Shown piece by piece: positions 17,337 to 25,989 of a stretch of DNA of 64,000 bases (positions are counted from its first letter, which is position 1; every line of letters starts with the position of its first letter). The position numbers and the translations under genes were made by a program. The DNA is from Acidisoma sp965199065. Lineage in GTDB: Bacteria > Pseudomonadota > Alphaproteobacteria > Acetobacterales > Acetobacteraceae. The notes under the pieces are model-generated. The model was not told the origin of the DNA. It did no database searches and saw only the letters and a list, made by a program, of their open reading frames with translations. Location of the stretch: positions 2,127,163-2,191,162 of the forward strand of contig NZ_CBDAQN010000003.1 of the NCBI RefSeq assembly GCF_965199065.1, read 5' to 3'.

Positions 17337-17868
17337 CCGCTCCGGGGGGCGCGATGACCCGCACAGCATCGCCCCTCCGCACCAGGCCATCCCGCTCGAC
17401 CAGTCCTACCAGGCCGCGCCGTCCGATGGCGGCTTTCGGAAACAGTGCCGCCAGCCGAGGCTGTCCGAATGCTTCGGCGAGCTTGCGCGCCGGATGGATG
17501 CAGGGGGCGTTCTGCTCGGTCACGAAGATCGTGGCACCTGAGGGAAACTGCAGCCGGGTCGCCGGCGGCAGAAAGCTCAGCTTGGGGAAGCCTTCCAGCA
17601 CCAGGTTGGCGCCAAGCAAGCCGGGATCGACCTCGGGCACACCGAGCAGCACGGCCACGTCGGCGCATTCCTCGACGGAGACGAAGGAGAGCTGCCGGGT
17701 ATTGGCGATCGGCGTGCCGCGAGGATGCCAGGGCGTTCGCGCATTGGCGGGGTGGCTCGCGCCGGCATGGCGGTCGCCGGCGATGCCCGTCAGCGAGAGG
17801 TCGAGCTCCTCGACCGGGTGAGTTTCAAAATCCGCCGGGTCCGCCGCCAGCAGCTGCACCACGCGCAT
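17296..17868 (-). CDS. MOSC domain protein
   Basis: 190 residues, nearly all one MOSC domain, the fold that binds or carries sulfurated molybdenum cofactor. GIAGDRHAG (28-36) is the typical early motif, LGANLVLEGF (85-94) follows, and Cys123 in NAPCIHP is at the position of the conserved cofactor-binding cysteine. The domain end GLVERDGLVRRGDAV is also typical. The start at 17868 follows the pheA stop by five bases and has GGAG upstream, so it is probably cotranscribed with pheA. It lacks any N-terminal partner domain, so the partner enzyme is not known. Confidence 0.85.
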   Translation of the reverse strand: MRVVQLLAADPADFETHPVEELDLSLTGIAGDRHAGASHPANARTPWHPRGTPIANTRQLSFVSVEECADVAVLLGVPEVDPGLLGANLVLEGFPKLSFLPPATRLQFPSGATIFVTEQNAPCIHPARKLAEAFGQPRLAALFPKAAIGRRGLVGLVERDGLVRRGDAVRVIAPPGAVSQRQPLPAAALL

Positions 17869-17873
17869 CGTGC

Positions 17874-18728
17874 CTACTCCGCCATGTTCTGCGCCAGCCG
17901 GAACCGCGCCGCCGGATAGACGCCCAAGATTCTGATCTCGCGGGAGAAGAACGCCAGTTCCTCCAGCGCCCGGCGGAGGTCGGGGTGTTCGGGGTGGCCC
18001 TCGACATCGCAAAGGAACTGGGTGGCGGTGAACTGCCCGCCGACCATGTAGCTCTCCAGCTTCGTCATGTTGATGCCGTTGGTGGCGAAGCCGCCCAGGG
18101 CCTTGTAGAGCGCCGCCGGCACGTTGCGAACCCGGAACACGAAGGTCGTCATCAGGCCGGCGGTGTCCGGTGGCGGCAGCCGGGGCTCGCGGGCAGCGAT
18201 ATAGAACCGCGTCGTGTTATGCGCCGCGTCCTCCACGTTCCGCAGCAGGATGTCGAGCCCGTAGAGTTCCGCAGCCAGGGATGAGGCGATGGCCGCATCC
18301 TCGCTCCGGCCCCATTGGGCGACGAGGGCGGCGCTGCCGGCGGTGTCGGCCTCGACCACTGGCGTCATGTTGTGTTCGCGGAGCAGGCGCCGCACCTGGC
18401 CGAGCGCCACGGCATGGCTGTGGACGCGCCGGATGCCGCCGAGGCGGGCGCCCGGAACCGCCAGCAGGCAATGCTCGATCCGCTCGAAATGCTCGCCGAC
18501 GATGGAGAGGCCGCTATCCGGCAGCAGCGCGTGGATGTCCGGCACCCGTCCGGCGAGGCTGTTCTCGCAGGCCAGCATGGCAAGCGCGGCGCGATCATCC
18601 CGCACCGCCTCGATGGCGGCTTCAAAGGTCTCGCAGGGCAGCGGCGTCATATCAGGGAATGCGGAGCGGCAGGCGAGGTGCGAGTAGGCGCCCGGCACGC
18701 CTTGGAACGCGATCGTGCCCATGCTCAT
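17874..18728 (-). CDS. pheA: Prephenate dehydratase
   Basis: Converts prephenate to phenylpyruvate in phenylalanine synthesis. 284 residues, the length of a monofunctional enzyme with no chorismate mutase part. The catalytic domain spans about 4-185, with GVPGAYSH (10-17), the ENSLAG loop (55-60) and the active-site TRF triplet (173-175). An ACT domain follows (about 193-275) with LYKALGGFATNGINMTKLES, the site where phenylalanine normally gives feedback inhibition. I chose the ATG at 18728 with AGGGG upstream; translation from further upstream would add a non-conserved stretch. Transcribed divergently from the cytochrome c gene. Confidence 0.93.
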   Translation of the reverse strand: MSMGTIAFQGVPGAYSHLACRSAFPDMTPLPCETFEAAIEAVRDDRAALAMLACENSLAGRVPDIHALLPDSGLSIVGEHFERIEHCLLAVPGARLGGIRRVHSHAVALGQVRRLLREHNMTPVVEADTAGSAALVAQWGRSEDAAIASSLAAELYGLDILLRNVEDAAHNTTRFYIAAREPRLPPPDTAGLMTTFVFRVRNVPAALYKALGGFATNGINMTKLESYMVGGQFTATQFLCDVEGHPEHPDLRRALEELAFFSREIRILGVYPAARFRLAQNMAE

Positions 18729-18775
18729 CGAAGCTTGCCCCTGCGTGTCGCGAATAGCGCCGCCGTGGCGGCGGG

Positions 18776-18804
18776 TTGATGCAGGGGTAGCCATTCCCTA
18801 TGGT
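18776..18804 (+). promoter_or_regulatory. Probable promoter of the cytochrome c gene
   Basis: TTGATG (18776-18781), a 17-base spacer, then TATGGT (18799-18804). It lies 100 bases upstream of the cytochrome start in the divergent gap. Confidence 0.5.
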
Positions 18805-18903
18805 GCGGGCAAGTTCCGGCGAGCCGACCGCGGCGCGCGGCGGCCACTTCGGCACCTTTGCGGTGATCATCCCACCATTAAGGTGAAGACCCTGGGAAGG
18901 CGC

Positions 18904-19446
18904 ATGGCGAGCATCGCAGGCAACAAGGCCTTCGTCGCGACACTGGCTGCCGGCGTGGTGGTCATGATCGCTGGTTTCGCGGTGGACGTGCTGATCCACC
19001 CCATTGAAGTGAAAAGAAACGCCGCCGCCGATCAGGACGCGACCAACGGCGCACCCGCACCCGCGACCGGCGTCCCGAGCATCCTGCCGTTGCTCGCGGG
19101 CGCCAACGTGGCCCTTGGCCAATCGACGGTCGCGCAGGAGTGCGGGGCCTGCCACGCCTTCGAAGCCGGCGCGCCTGCGATGGTGGGGCCCAGCCTTTAC
19201 GGCGTGGTCGGGGCCCGCGTGGCCGAGAGCCCCGGCTATGACTACTCGGCCGCGCTCAGGAAAGCCGGGGGCATCTGGACCTACGAGCGTCTCAACCATT
19301 GGCTTTTCGATCCGGCGGCATTCGCGCCCGGCACCCTGATGTCCTATGCCGGCATCCAGGACACCCCAACGCGGGCCGATGTGATAGCCTACCTCCGCAC
19401 CCTCTCGGACAAGCCTGTGCCGCTGCCGGCCGCTGCCAATCCCTGA
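18904..19446 (+). CDS. Membrane-anchored class I cytochrome c (CycM-like)
   Basis: An electron carrier probably passing electrons from the bc1 complex to a terminal oxidase. 180 residues. Residues 9-30 form an uncleaved hydrophobic anchor (AFVATLAAGVVVMIAGFAVD), followed by a Pro/Ala-rich linker and a single heme domain. The heme site is C80-GA-C83-H84, and the distal Met is in the TLMSYAG segment near residue 145. GGAAGG precedes the ATG at 18904. In many alphaproteobacteria such a cytochrome gene lies divergent from kdsB and pheA; here pheA is present but kdsB is not. Confidence 0.88.
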   Translation: MASIAGNKAFVATLAAGVVVMIAGFAVDVLIHPIEVKRNAAADQDATNGAPAPATGVPSILPLLAGANVALGQSTVAQECGACHAFEAGAPAMVGPSLYGVVGARVAESPGYDYSAALRKAGGIWTYERLNHWLFDPAAFAPGTLMSYAGIQDTPTRADVIAYLRTLSDKPVPLPAAANP

Positions 19447-19460
19447 ATAGAGCCCGCATC

Positions 19461-20240
19461 ATGAGCGCCCCGACGGACTACCTCGATGTCGCGCTGGCCG
19501 CTGCCGATGCGGCGGCAGAAGCCGTCCGCCCTTATTTCCGCACGGGTCTGACGGCAGACGACAAATCCGACGACAGCCCGGTGACGCTCGCCGATCGCGC
19601 CGCCGAACAGGCGATGCGGGCAGTGCTCGGCGAGCGTTGCCCCGGCCATGGCATCATCGGCGAGGAATTCGGTGCGACCGGCGCGGGCGAGGGCCTTCGC
19701 TGGGTGCTCGACCCGATCGACGGCACGCGCGCCTTCATCACCGGGCGCACCACCTTCGGCACGCTGATCGCGCTTGTCGAGGATGAGACGCCGCTTATCG
19801 GCGTCATCGACCAGCCGATCACGCGCGAGCGTTGGGTGGGCGTCGCTGGCCGCCCGACGGTGTTCACCGGGCCGTTGGGCGGAAAGGCGGGCTGCCGGCC
19901 TTGCGGATCGCTCGGGCAGGCGGAGCTTTCCTGCACCAGCCCCGACATCTTCACCGCGGAGACGCGGCCCGGCTTCGACAGGCTGCGCGCGGCTGTCCGC
20001 CGGACGAGCTGGGGCGGAGATTGCTACGGCTTCGGCCTGCTGGCCCTGGGGCAGATCGACGTGATCGTCGAGAGCGGGCTCAAGCCATGGGACTGGGCGG
20101 CGCTCGTGCCCGTGATCGAGGGCGCTGGCGGCAGCGTCACCGATTGGGCGGGCAATCCGTTGCGGCTCGAGGGACCAGGCGACATCCTCGCGCTGGGGGA
20201 CCCCAACCTCCTCGACGAAGCCGTCCGCCTTCTGGCCTGA
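19461..20240 (+). CDS. hisN: Histidinol-phosphatase of the inositol monophosphatase family
   Basis: 259 residues of the IMPase fold: GEEFG (67-71), the metal-binding DPIDGT (84-89) and WDWAALVPVIEGAGG near 206-220. The extended motif DPIDGTRAFITGRTTFGTLIAL is the form found in HisN-type histidinol phosphatases rather than SuhB or CysQ. It would remove phosphate from L-histidinol phosphate in histidine synthesis. I place the start at 19461, 14 bases after the cytochrome gene; the longer reading frame runs through that gene. Substrate assignment is from motif only. Confidence 0.78.
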   Translation: MSAPTDYLDVALAAADAAAEAVRPYFRTGLTADDKSDDSPVTLADRAAEQAMRAVLGERCPGHGIIGEEFGATGAGEGLRWVLDPIDGTRAFITGRTTFGTLIALVEDETPLIGVIDQPITRERWVGVAGRPTVFTGPLGGKAGCRPCGSLGQAELSCTSPDIFTAETRPGFDRLRAAVRRTSWGGDCYGFGLLALGQIDVIVESGLKPWDWAALVPVIEGAGGSVTDWAGNPLRLEGPGDILALGDPNLLDEAVRLLA

Positions 20241-20294
20241 ATAAACCGTCAGGCCACGGCCATCCAGGGGGGCTTTCGGTCCGCGCCGGAAACC

Positions 20295-20327
20295 CGCATT
20301 AATGCGCCCCATGTAACGTCGAACGTT
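20295..20327. promoter_or_regulatory. Two adjacent palindromes upstream of yejA
   Basis: CGCATTAATGCG (20295-20306) is a perfect 12-bp palindrome. Eight bases on, AACGT-CGA-ACGTT (20315-20327) is a second inverted repeat. They lie 14-47 bases before the yejA start, just ahead of its AGGGAG ribosome site: candidates for operators. Confidence 0.4.
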
Positions 20328-20341
20328 GCAAGGGAGTATGG

Positions 20342-22180
20342 ATGAAGCGACGGATCTTCCTCGGCGCGACGGCTGGGCTGTTGACCTCGCCTTTAACTGC
20401 GCGCGCTCAGGCAGTGCCGAAGGGAGGCTACGGCGTCGGTGTCACCGGTCTGCCGGCACTTCCGGCGGGGTTCCAGTCCTTCCCCTACGTTAACGCGAAT
20501 GCGCCTAAAGGCGGCGCGGTGACCTTCAGCGAGATCGGCGGCTTCGACAGCTTCAACCCCTTCATCATCCGCGGAAGCCCGGCGGCCGGCGCGAACTACC
20601 TCTGGGACACGCTCATGCGGCAGTCCGATAATGAGGCTGCGGTCGCCTACGGTCTGCTCGCCGAGAGCGTCGAGGTGGCGCCCGACCACGGCAGCGTGAC
20701 CTTCACCCTGCATCCGGAGGCGAAGTTCTCCGATGGCTCGCCAGTGCTGGCGAGCGACGTGGTCTGGAGCTTCCAGACCTTCTGCACCAAGGGTCAGCCG
20801 TATTTTCAGCAGTATTATGCGGCGGTCGCGGCGCCTGCTGCGGTGAGTGACCGCCAGGTCGTCTTCAAGCTTCATGCCGGTGCTCCGCGAGAGATGCCGC
20901 TCATCCTCGGCCAGCTCGCGGTGCTGCCGCAGGCCTGGTGGAAGGGTCGCGACTTCACCGCCCCGTTGATCGAAGCGCCGATCGGTTCCGGCCCCTACAA
21001 GGTGGAAAGCTCGGCGCTCAACCGCTCGGTCTCCTACCGTCGCCGGCCGGATTACTGGGCGGCCGACCTGCCGGTATGCCGCGGCTTCTACAATTTCGAC
21101 CGCATCACCTACGAGTACTTCGGCGATCCCTCGGTCGCCATGGAAGCCTTCAAGGCCGGCGACATCGACTTCCGGAACGAGAACATCTCGAAGAACTGGG
21201 CGACCGGCTATGACTTCCCGGCGGTGCAGAAGGGGCTCGTCCGCAAGCAGGTCTTCAAGGACCGGCTGCCGGTCGGGATGCAGGGCTTCGGCATGAACAG
21301 CCGGCGGCCGGTGTTCTCGGACCCCCGGGTCCGTCAGGCCATGGCCTGGGCCTTCGACTTCGAGTGGGCGAACAAGGTGCTGTTCTACGGCAGCTACCAG
21401 CGCACCACGAGCTACTTCAGCAACAGTGATCTTGCGAGTTCGGGCGTGCCCACCGGGGCCGAACTCGCGCTGCTCGAACCCTATCGCGCCCAGCTCCCCG
21501 CAGAGCTGTTCACCAAGCCTTTCGCCCTGCCGGTGAATGACGGCTCGGGCAACAACCGCCCCGCCCTGATCGCGGCGCTGCACATCCTGGAACAGGCCGG
21601 CTGGACGGTGAAGGACCGCCAGCTGAAGAACGCCGCGGGCCAGCCGCTGACGTTCGAGATCCTGTTGAATGACCCGTCCTTCGAGCGTGTGACGCTGCCC
21701 TACGCGCAGGACCTCAAGCGCCTCGGCGTCAATGTCACCGTCCGCGTTATCGATCCATCGGAATATCAGCAGCGGATGGACGATTTCGACTTCGACATGA
21801 CGGTGGTGCTGTTTCCGGAATCGGACGTTCCGGGCAGCGAGCAGCGGGATTACTGGGGCTCCGCCGCCGCCAAGCTCACCGGCAGCAACAACCTCATGGG
21901 CGTGTCGAGCCCGGTCGTCGATGCGCTGATCGCGAAAGTCGTGGCGGCAACCGACCGGGATCAGCTTTACGCCGCGGTTCATGCGCTCGACCGCGTGCTG
22001 CTCTGGGGCTGGTATGTCGTGCCGCAATGGTACCTTGGCGCCTATCGCCTCGCCTTCTGGAACGTGTTCGGCTACCCGGCGACGCCGATGCGGGCAGGCT
22101 TCGACATCGATAGCTGGTGGGTCGACGAGACGCTGGCGCGGGCGACGGACACTCAGCGGCATCACTCGAATGAGGTTTGA
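20342..22180 (+). CDS. yejA: Periplasmic peptide-binding protein of an ABC transporter (YejA-like)
   Basis: The SBP family 5 solute receptor of a dipeptide/oligopeptide (microcin C type) importer. 612 residues. Signal peptide MKRRIFLGATAGLLTSPLTARAQA at 1-24, shown in two parts here: a KRR n-region and cleavage after ARAQA. The mature part has the YejA-type start KGGYGVGVTGLP, FSEIGGFDSFNPF, and a long C-terminal lobe ending in the DSWWVDETL region. It opens a four-gene cluster with both permeases and the ATPase. E. coli YejA proteins bind peptides, which supports the function by homology. Confidence 0.9.
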   Translation: MKRRIFLGATAGLLTSPLTARAQAVPKGGYGVGVTGLPALPAGFQSFPYVNANAPKGGAVTFSEIGGFDSFNPFIIRGSPAAGANYLWDTLMRQSDNEAAVAYGLLAESVEVAPDHGSVTFTLHPEAKFSDGSPVLASDVVWSFQTFCTKGQPYFQQYYAAVAAPAAVSDRQVVFKLHAGAPREMPLILGQLAVLPQAWWKGRDFTAPLIEAPIGSGPYKVESSALNRSVSYRRRPDYWAADLPVCRGFYNFDRITYEYFGDPSVAMEAFKAGDIDFRNENISKNWATGYDFPAVQKGLVRKQVFKDRLPVGMQGFGMNSRRPVFSDPRVRQAMAWAFDFEWANKVLFYGSYQRTTSYFSNSDLASSGVPTGAELALLEPYRAQLPAELFTKPFALPVNDGSGNNRPALIAALHILEQAGWTVKDRQLKNAAGQPLTFEILLNDPSFERVTLPYAQDLKRLGVNVTVRVIDPSEYQQRMDDFDFDMTVVLFPESDVPGSEQRDYWGSAAAKLTGSNNLMGVSSPVVDALIAKVVAATDRDQLYAAVHALDRVLLWGWYVVPQWYLGAYRLAFWNVFGYPATPMRAGFDIDSWWVDETLARATDTQRHHSNEV

Positions 22181-22211
22181 GACGAAAACCGCCTTCATGA
22201 GCCGCTAGACC

Positions 22212-23282
22212 TTGGCCGCTTACCTCCTGCGCCGGCTGCTGCTCATCATCCCGACGCTGTTCGGCATCATCGCGATCAACTTCATCGTGGTGCAACTCGC
22301 CCCCGGCGGCCCGGTGGAGGAGGAAATCGCCCAGCTGAAGGGCCATGGCGGCTCCATGGGCCTCGGCGGCGGAGGCAACGAAGCGGCGATGCCCTCGGCA
22401 GGCCTCTACCGCGGCGAGCAGGGCATCGATCCGCACATGGTGGCCGAAATGCGCCACATGTTCGGCTTCGACAAGCCGCCGCTGACCCGCTTCTGGCTGA
22501 TGCTCAAGGGTTACCTGACCCTCAACCTTGGAAAGAGCTTCTTCCTCGGCCAGCCGGTCTGGACCCTCATCATCCAGCGCGTGCCCGTCAGCGTCTCGCT
22601 CGGCCTATGGTCGACGCTGCTCATCTATATGGTGTCCATCCCGCTCGGGATCGCCAAGGCCACGAAGGACGGCACCCGTTTCGACCTGGCGACGAGCCTC
22701 GTCGTGCTGATCGGCTACGCCATCCCCGGCTTCCTCTTCGCCATCATGCTCATCGTGCTCTTTGCTGGCGGCACCGTCGTCCAATGGTTCCCGCTGCGGG
22801 GGTTGACGACGGTAGGCTCGGCCTCCTGGCCCTGGCCCGACCGCGCGCTGGACTACGCGTGGCACATGGTGCTGCCGACGGTCGCGATGGTGGTGGGCGG
22901 CTTCGCGAGCCTTACGATGCTGACGAAGAACTGCTTTCTGGAGGAGATCGGCAAGCAATACGTGCTCACGGCGCGCGCCAAGGGCGCCAGCAACCAGCGG
23001 GTGCTGTACGGCCACGTTTTCCGCAATGCCATGCTGCTGATCGTAGCCGGCTTTCCGGCCGCCTTCATCAGCATCCTCTTTACCTCGGCCCTGCTGATCG
23101 AGATCATCTTCTCGCTCAACGGCATGGGGCAGCTCGGCTTCCAGGCGGCTCTGCAACGCGACTATCCGGTCATGTTCGGGACGTTGTACGTGTTCTCGCT
23201 GCTCGGCCTGATCATGCAGATCGTGGGCGACATCCTCTACACGGTCGTCGATCCGCGCATCGACTTCAGCGCCCGGCGATAG
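22212..23282 (+). CDS. yejB: Peptide ABC transporter permease (YejB-like)
   Basis: An inner-membrane permease of 356 residues. It starts with a TTG codon; the predicted N-terminus AAYLLRRLLLIIPTLFGI matches the family, and no ATG is available nearby. The BPD-type core has the EAA loop (YVLTARAKGAS...VLYGHVFRNAM near residues 255-280). The insert near residues 40-70 (GGSMGLGGGGNE) is glycine-rich. The gene lies 31 bases after yejA. Confidence 0.9.
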   Translation: MAAYLLRRLLLIIPTLFGIIAINFIVVQLAPGGPVEEEIAQLKGHGGSMGLGGGGNEAAMPSAGLYRGEQGIDPHMVAEMRHMFGFDKPPLTRFWLMLKGYLTLNLGKSFFLGQPVWTLIIQRVPVSVSLGLWSTLLIYMVSIPLGIAKATKDGTRFDLATSLVVLIGYAIPGFLFAIMLIVLFAGGTVVQWFPLRGLTTVGSASWPWPDRALDYAWHMVLPTVAMVVGGFASLTMLTKNCFLEEIGKQYVLTARAKGASNQRVLYGHVFRNAMLLIVAGFPAAFISILFTSALLIEIIFSLNGMGQLGFQAALQRDYPVMFGTLYVFSLLGLIMQIVGDILYTVVDPRIDFSARR

Positions 23283-23286
23283 CGGC

Positions 23287-24345
23287 GTGGACGCTGAGCC
23301 CACCCAGCGGCGGCCATGGATATCGCCGCTCAACCGCCGGCGGCTCGCGGCCTTCCGTTCGCACCGGCGCGGCTTCTATGCGCTCTGGATCTTTCTGGTG
23401 CTGTTCGGCGCGAGCCTGTTCGCAGGCCTCGTCGCCAATGACCGGCCCCTCGTCATCCGCTTCGACGGCCATTACCTGTTCCCCATCCTGCACGATTACA
23501 GCGAGGACCGCTTCGGGCCGGACTTCATGCCGACCGAGGCCGACTATTCGGACCCCGATGTCGCCGCCGCCATCCGCGCCCACGGCTGGATGATCTGGCC
23601 GCTCATCCCCTTCAGCTATGACACGACGGTCGACAATCTCGGCGGCCCGGCGCCCTCGCCGCCAAGCTGGCGCAACTGGCTGGGCACCGACGATCAGGCG
23701 CGGGACGTGCTGGCGCGTGTCATCTACGGTTTCCGGATATCGGTGCTCTTCGGCTTCACGCTGACGGCGCTCGCCTCCGCCATCGGCATCCTCGCCGGCG
23801 CGGTGCAGGGCTATTACGGCGGGCTGACCGACCTGCTGTTCCAGCGCTTCATCGAGATCTGGTCCGGCCTGCCCGACCTGTTCATGCTCATCATCCTGTC
23901 CTCGATCATCGCACCGTCCTTCTGGGTCCTGCTGCTGTTCCTGCTGCTGTTCAACTGGATCAACCTGACGGGCGTCGTGCGCGCCGAGTTCCTGCGCGGC
24001 CGCACGCTCGATTATGTTCGAGCCGCCAAGGCGCTCGGCGTCTCCGACTTCTCGGTCATGCGGCGGCACATTCTGCCCAACGCGATGGTGGCGACGCTCA
24101 CCTTCCTGCCGTTCACGCTCTCAGGGTCGGTGACGATCCTGGCGAGCCTCGACTTCCTCGGCTTCGGCCTGCCGCCGGGCTCGCCATCGCTCGGCGAACT
24201 CGTCTCTCAGGGACGCGACAATCTGCAGGCGCCGTGGCTTGCCATCACCGCCTTCGTCGTGCTGGGAGGGTTGCTCATCCTGCTCATCTTTATCGGCGAG
24301 GCGGTGCGGGATGCCTTCAATCCACGGAAGACAGGATTCCGATGA
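23287..24345 (+). CDS. yejE: Peptide ABC transporter permease (YejE-like)
   Basis: The second permease, 352 residues, from a GTG start four bases after yejB. The family features are the N-terminal SPLNRRRLAAFRSHRRGFYALWIF, a long periplasmic loop with the family-specific SEDRFGPDFMPTEADY and then about five membrane spans with the EAA loop (VRAAKALGVSDFSVMRRHILPNA). It overlaps yejF by four bases (ATGA). Confidence 0.9.
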   Translation: MDAEPTQRRPWISPLNRRRLAAFRSHRRGFYALWIFLVLFGASLFAGLVANDRPLVIRFDGHYLFPILHDYSEDRFGPDFMPTEADYSDPDVAAAIRAHGWMIWPLIPFSYDTTVDNLGGPAPSPPSWRNWLGTDDQARDVLARVIYGFRISVLFGFTLTALASAIGILAGAVQGYYGGLTDLLFQRFIEIWSGLPDLFMLIILSSIIAPSFWVLLLFLLLFNWINLTGVVRAEFLRGRTLDYVRAAKALGVSDFSVMRRHILPNAMVATLTFLPFTLSGSVTILASLDFLGFGLPPGSPSLGELVSQGRDNLQAPWLAITAFVVLGGLLILLIFIGEAVRDAFNPRKTGFR

Positions 24346-25976
24346 GCCTGGTTGTCGTTGAGGGCCTGACCGTATCTTTCGGTGGCCGGCCGGTCGTGCA
24401 GGATGTCTCCTTCACCCTGGAGCGCCGCGAGACCCTGGCGCTGGTGGGCGAGAGCGGCTCCGGCAAGTCGACGGTCGCCCTGGCACTCCTCCGGCTGCTC
24501 TCTCCGGATGCGAAGATCACCTCCGGCCGGATCGAGATCGACGGCGAGGAGGTGACGGCGATGCGCGAGCCGGAGCTTCGGCTGCTGCGCGGCGGCAAGG
24601 CGGGCATGATCTTCCAGGAGCCGATGACGAGCCTCAACCCGCTGCACCGCATCGGGCGGCAGGTGGCCGAGGCCGTGCGGCTGCACACCAAGGCCGGCCT
24701 CAGCCGCGATGCTTTGCGGGGACGCGCGGTGATGCTGCTGGAGCAGGCGGGCTTCGCCGATGTCGAGCATCGGATGGACGCCTTCCCGCACCAGCTCTCG
24801 GGCGGACAACGCCAGCGGGTGATGATCGCGATGGCGCTCGCGAACGACCCGCCGCTGCTGATCGCGGACGAACCGACGACGGCGCTCGACGTGACCATCG
24901 AGGCCCAGATCCTGGCGCTCCTCGATGCGCAGAAGGCAGCGCATGGGCTGGGGCTGCTGCTCATCACCCATGACCTGGGGGTCGTTCGTCAGCACGCCGA
25001 CCGGGTCGCCGTGATGAAGAACGGGCGGATCGTCGAGACCGGCCCGGCGGCCCAGATCTTCGCCCGTCCGGCGCATCCCTACACGCGGATGCTGCTGGCC
25101 TCGGAACCCAAGGGCGGACCGTCGCCGGTGCCCGCGGGGGCAAAGCCGGTCATCGCCGCGGACAATCTTCGCGTGCACTTCGCCATCCGCCGCGGGGTCA
25201 TGCGTCGGTCGGTGGGGCATGTCGCGGCCGTCGATGGGGTGTCGGTGACCGTGCGGGAAGGCGAGACCGTCGGCCTTGTCGGCGAGAGCGGCTCGGGCAA
25301 GACCAGCATGGGGTTCGCCATGCTGGGGCTGGAGCAGGCTCAGGGCGAGATCCACTTCAAGGGCCAGAACATCGCGCGGATGACCGAGCGCAAGCTGCGG
25401 GCGCTCCGTGCCGACATGCAGATCGTGTTCCAGGACCCTTATGGGAGCCTGTCGCCCCGGATGACGGTGGCGGAAATCGTGGCCGAAGGCTTGCGCGTGC
25501 ATTTCCGGCAGCTGTCGCGCGAGCAGCGGCATGCGCGGGTCGTTGCGGCGCTGGACGAGGTCGGCCTGCCGCAGAACGCGCTCGAGCGCTATCCGCACGA
25601 GTTCAGCGGCGGCCAGCGGCAGCGCATCGCGATCGCGCGCGCCATGGTGCTCGAGCCGCGCTTCGTGGTGCTGGACGAGCCCACGAGCGCGCTCGACCGC
25701 TCAGTGCAGACGCAGATCGTGGATCTGCTGCGGCGGCTGCAGGCGGATCATGGATTGGCGTATCTCTTCATCAGCCACGATCTGCGGATCGTGCGGGCGT
25801 TGGCACATCGCATCATCGTGCTGCGGCGGGGGCGGGTCGTGGAGCAGGGCACCACCGAGCAGATCTTCTCGGACCCGCAGCAGGATTACACGCGGGCGCT
25901 GATTGCGGCGGCGTTCGAGGGCCGGGCCACGGCGACCGAACTGGATGAGCCCGAGGCGCCGGTTCTGGTGGACTAG
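24342..25976 (+). CDS. yejF: Peptide ABC transporter ATPase with two nucleotide-binding domains (YejF-like)
   Basis: 544 residues containing two ATPase modules, which energise import through YejB/YejE. First module: Walker A GESGSGKS (36-43), signature LSGGQRQRV, Walker B LLIADEPT. Second module (from about 268): GESGSGKT, FSGGQRQRI, FVVLDEPTSALD. Both signature sets look intact. The start is the ATG overlapping the yejE stop. The convergent kup gene ends only 13 bases away and no clear terminator is seen. Confidence 0.92.
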   Translation: MSLVVVEGLTVSFGGRPVVQDVSFTLERRETLALVGESGSGKSTVALALLRLLSPDAKITSGRIEIDGEEVTAMREPELRLLRGGKAGMIFQEPMTSLNPLHRIGRQVAEAVRLHTKAGLSRDALRGRAVMLLEQAGFADVEHRMDAFPHQLSGGQRQRVMIAMALANDPPLLIADEPTTALDVTIEAQILALLDAQKAAHGLGLLLITHDLGVVRQHADRVAVMKNGRIVETGPAAQIFARPAHPYTRMLLASEPKGGPSPVPAGAKPVIAADNLRVHFAIRRGVMRRSVGHVAAVDGVSVTVREGETVGLVGESGSGKTSMGFAMLGLEQAQGEIHFKGQNIARMTERKLRALRADMQIVFQDPYGSLSPRMTVAEIVAEGLRVHFRQLSREQRHARVVAALDEVGLPQNALERYPHEFSGGQRQRIAIARAMVLEPRFVVLDEPTSALDRSVQTQIVDLLRRLQADHGLAYLFISHDLRIVRALAHRIIVLRRGRVVEQGTTEQIFSDPQQDYTRALIAAAFEGRATATELDEPEAPVLVD

Positions 25977-25989
25977 ACGCGAGATTCGT

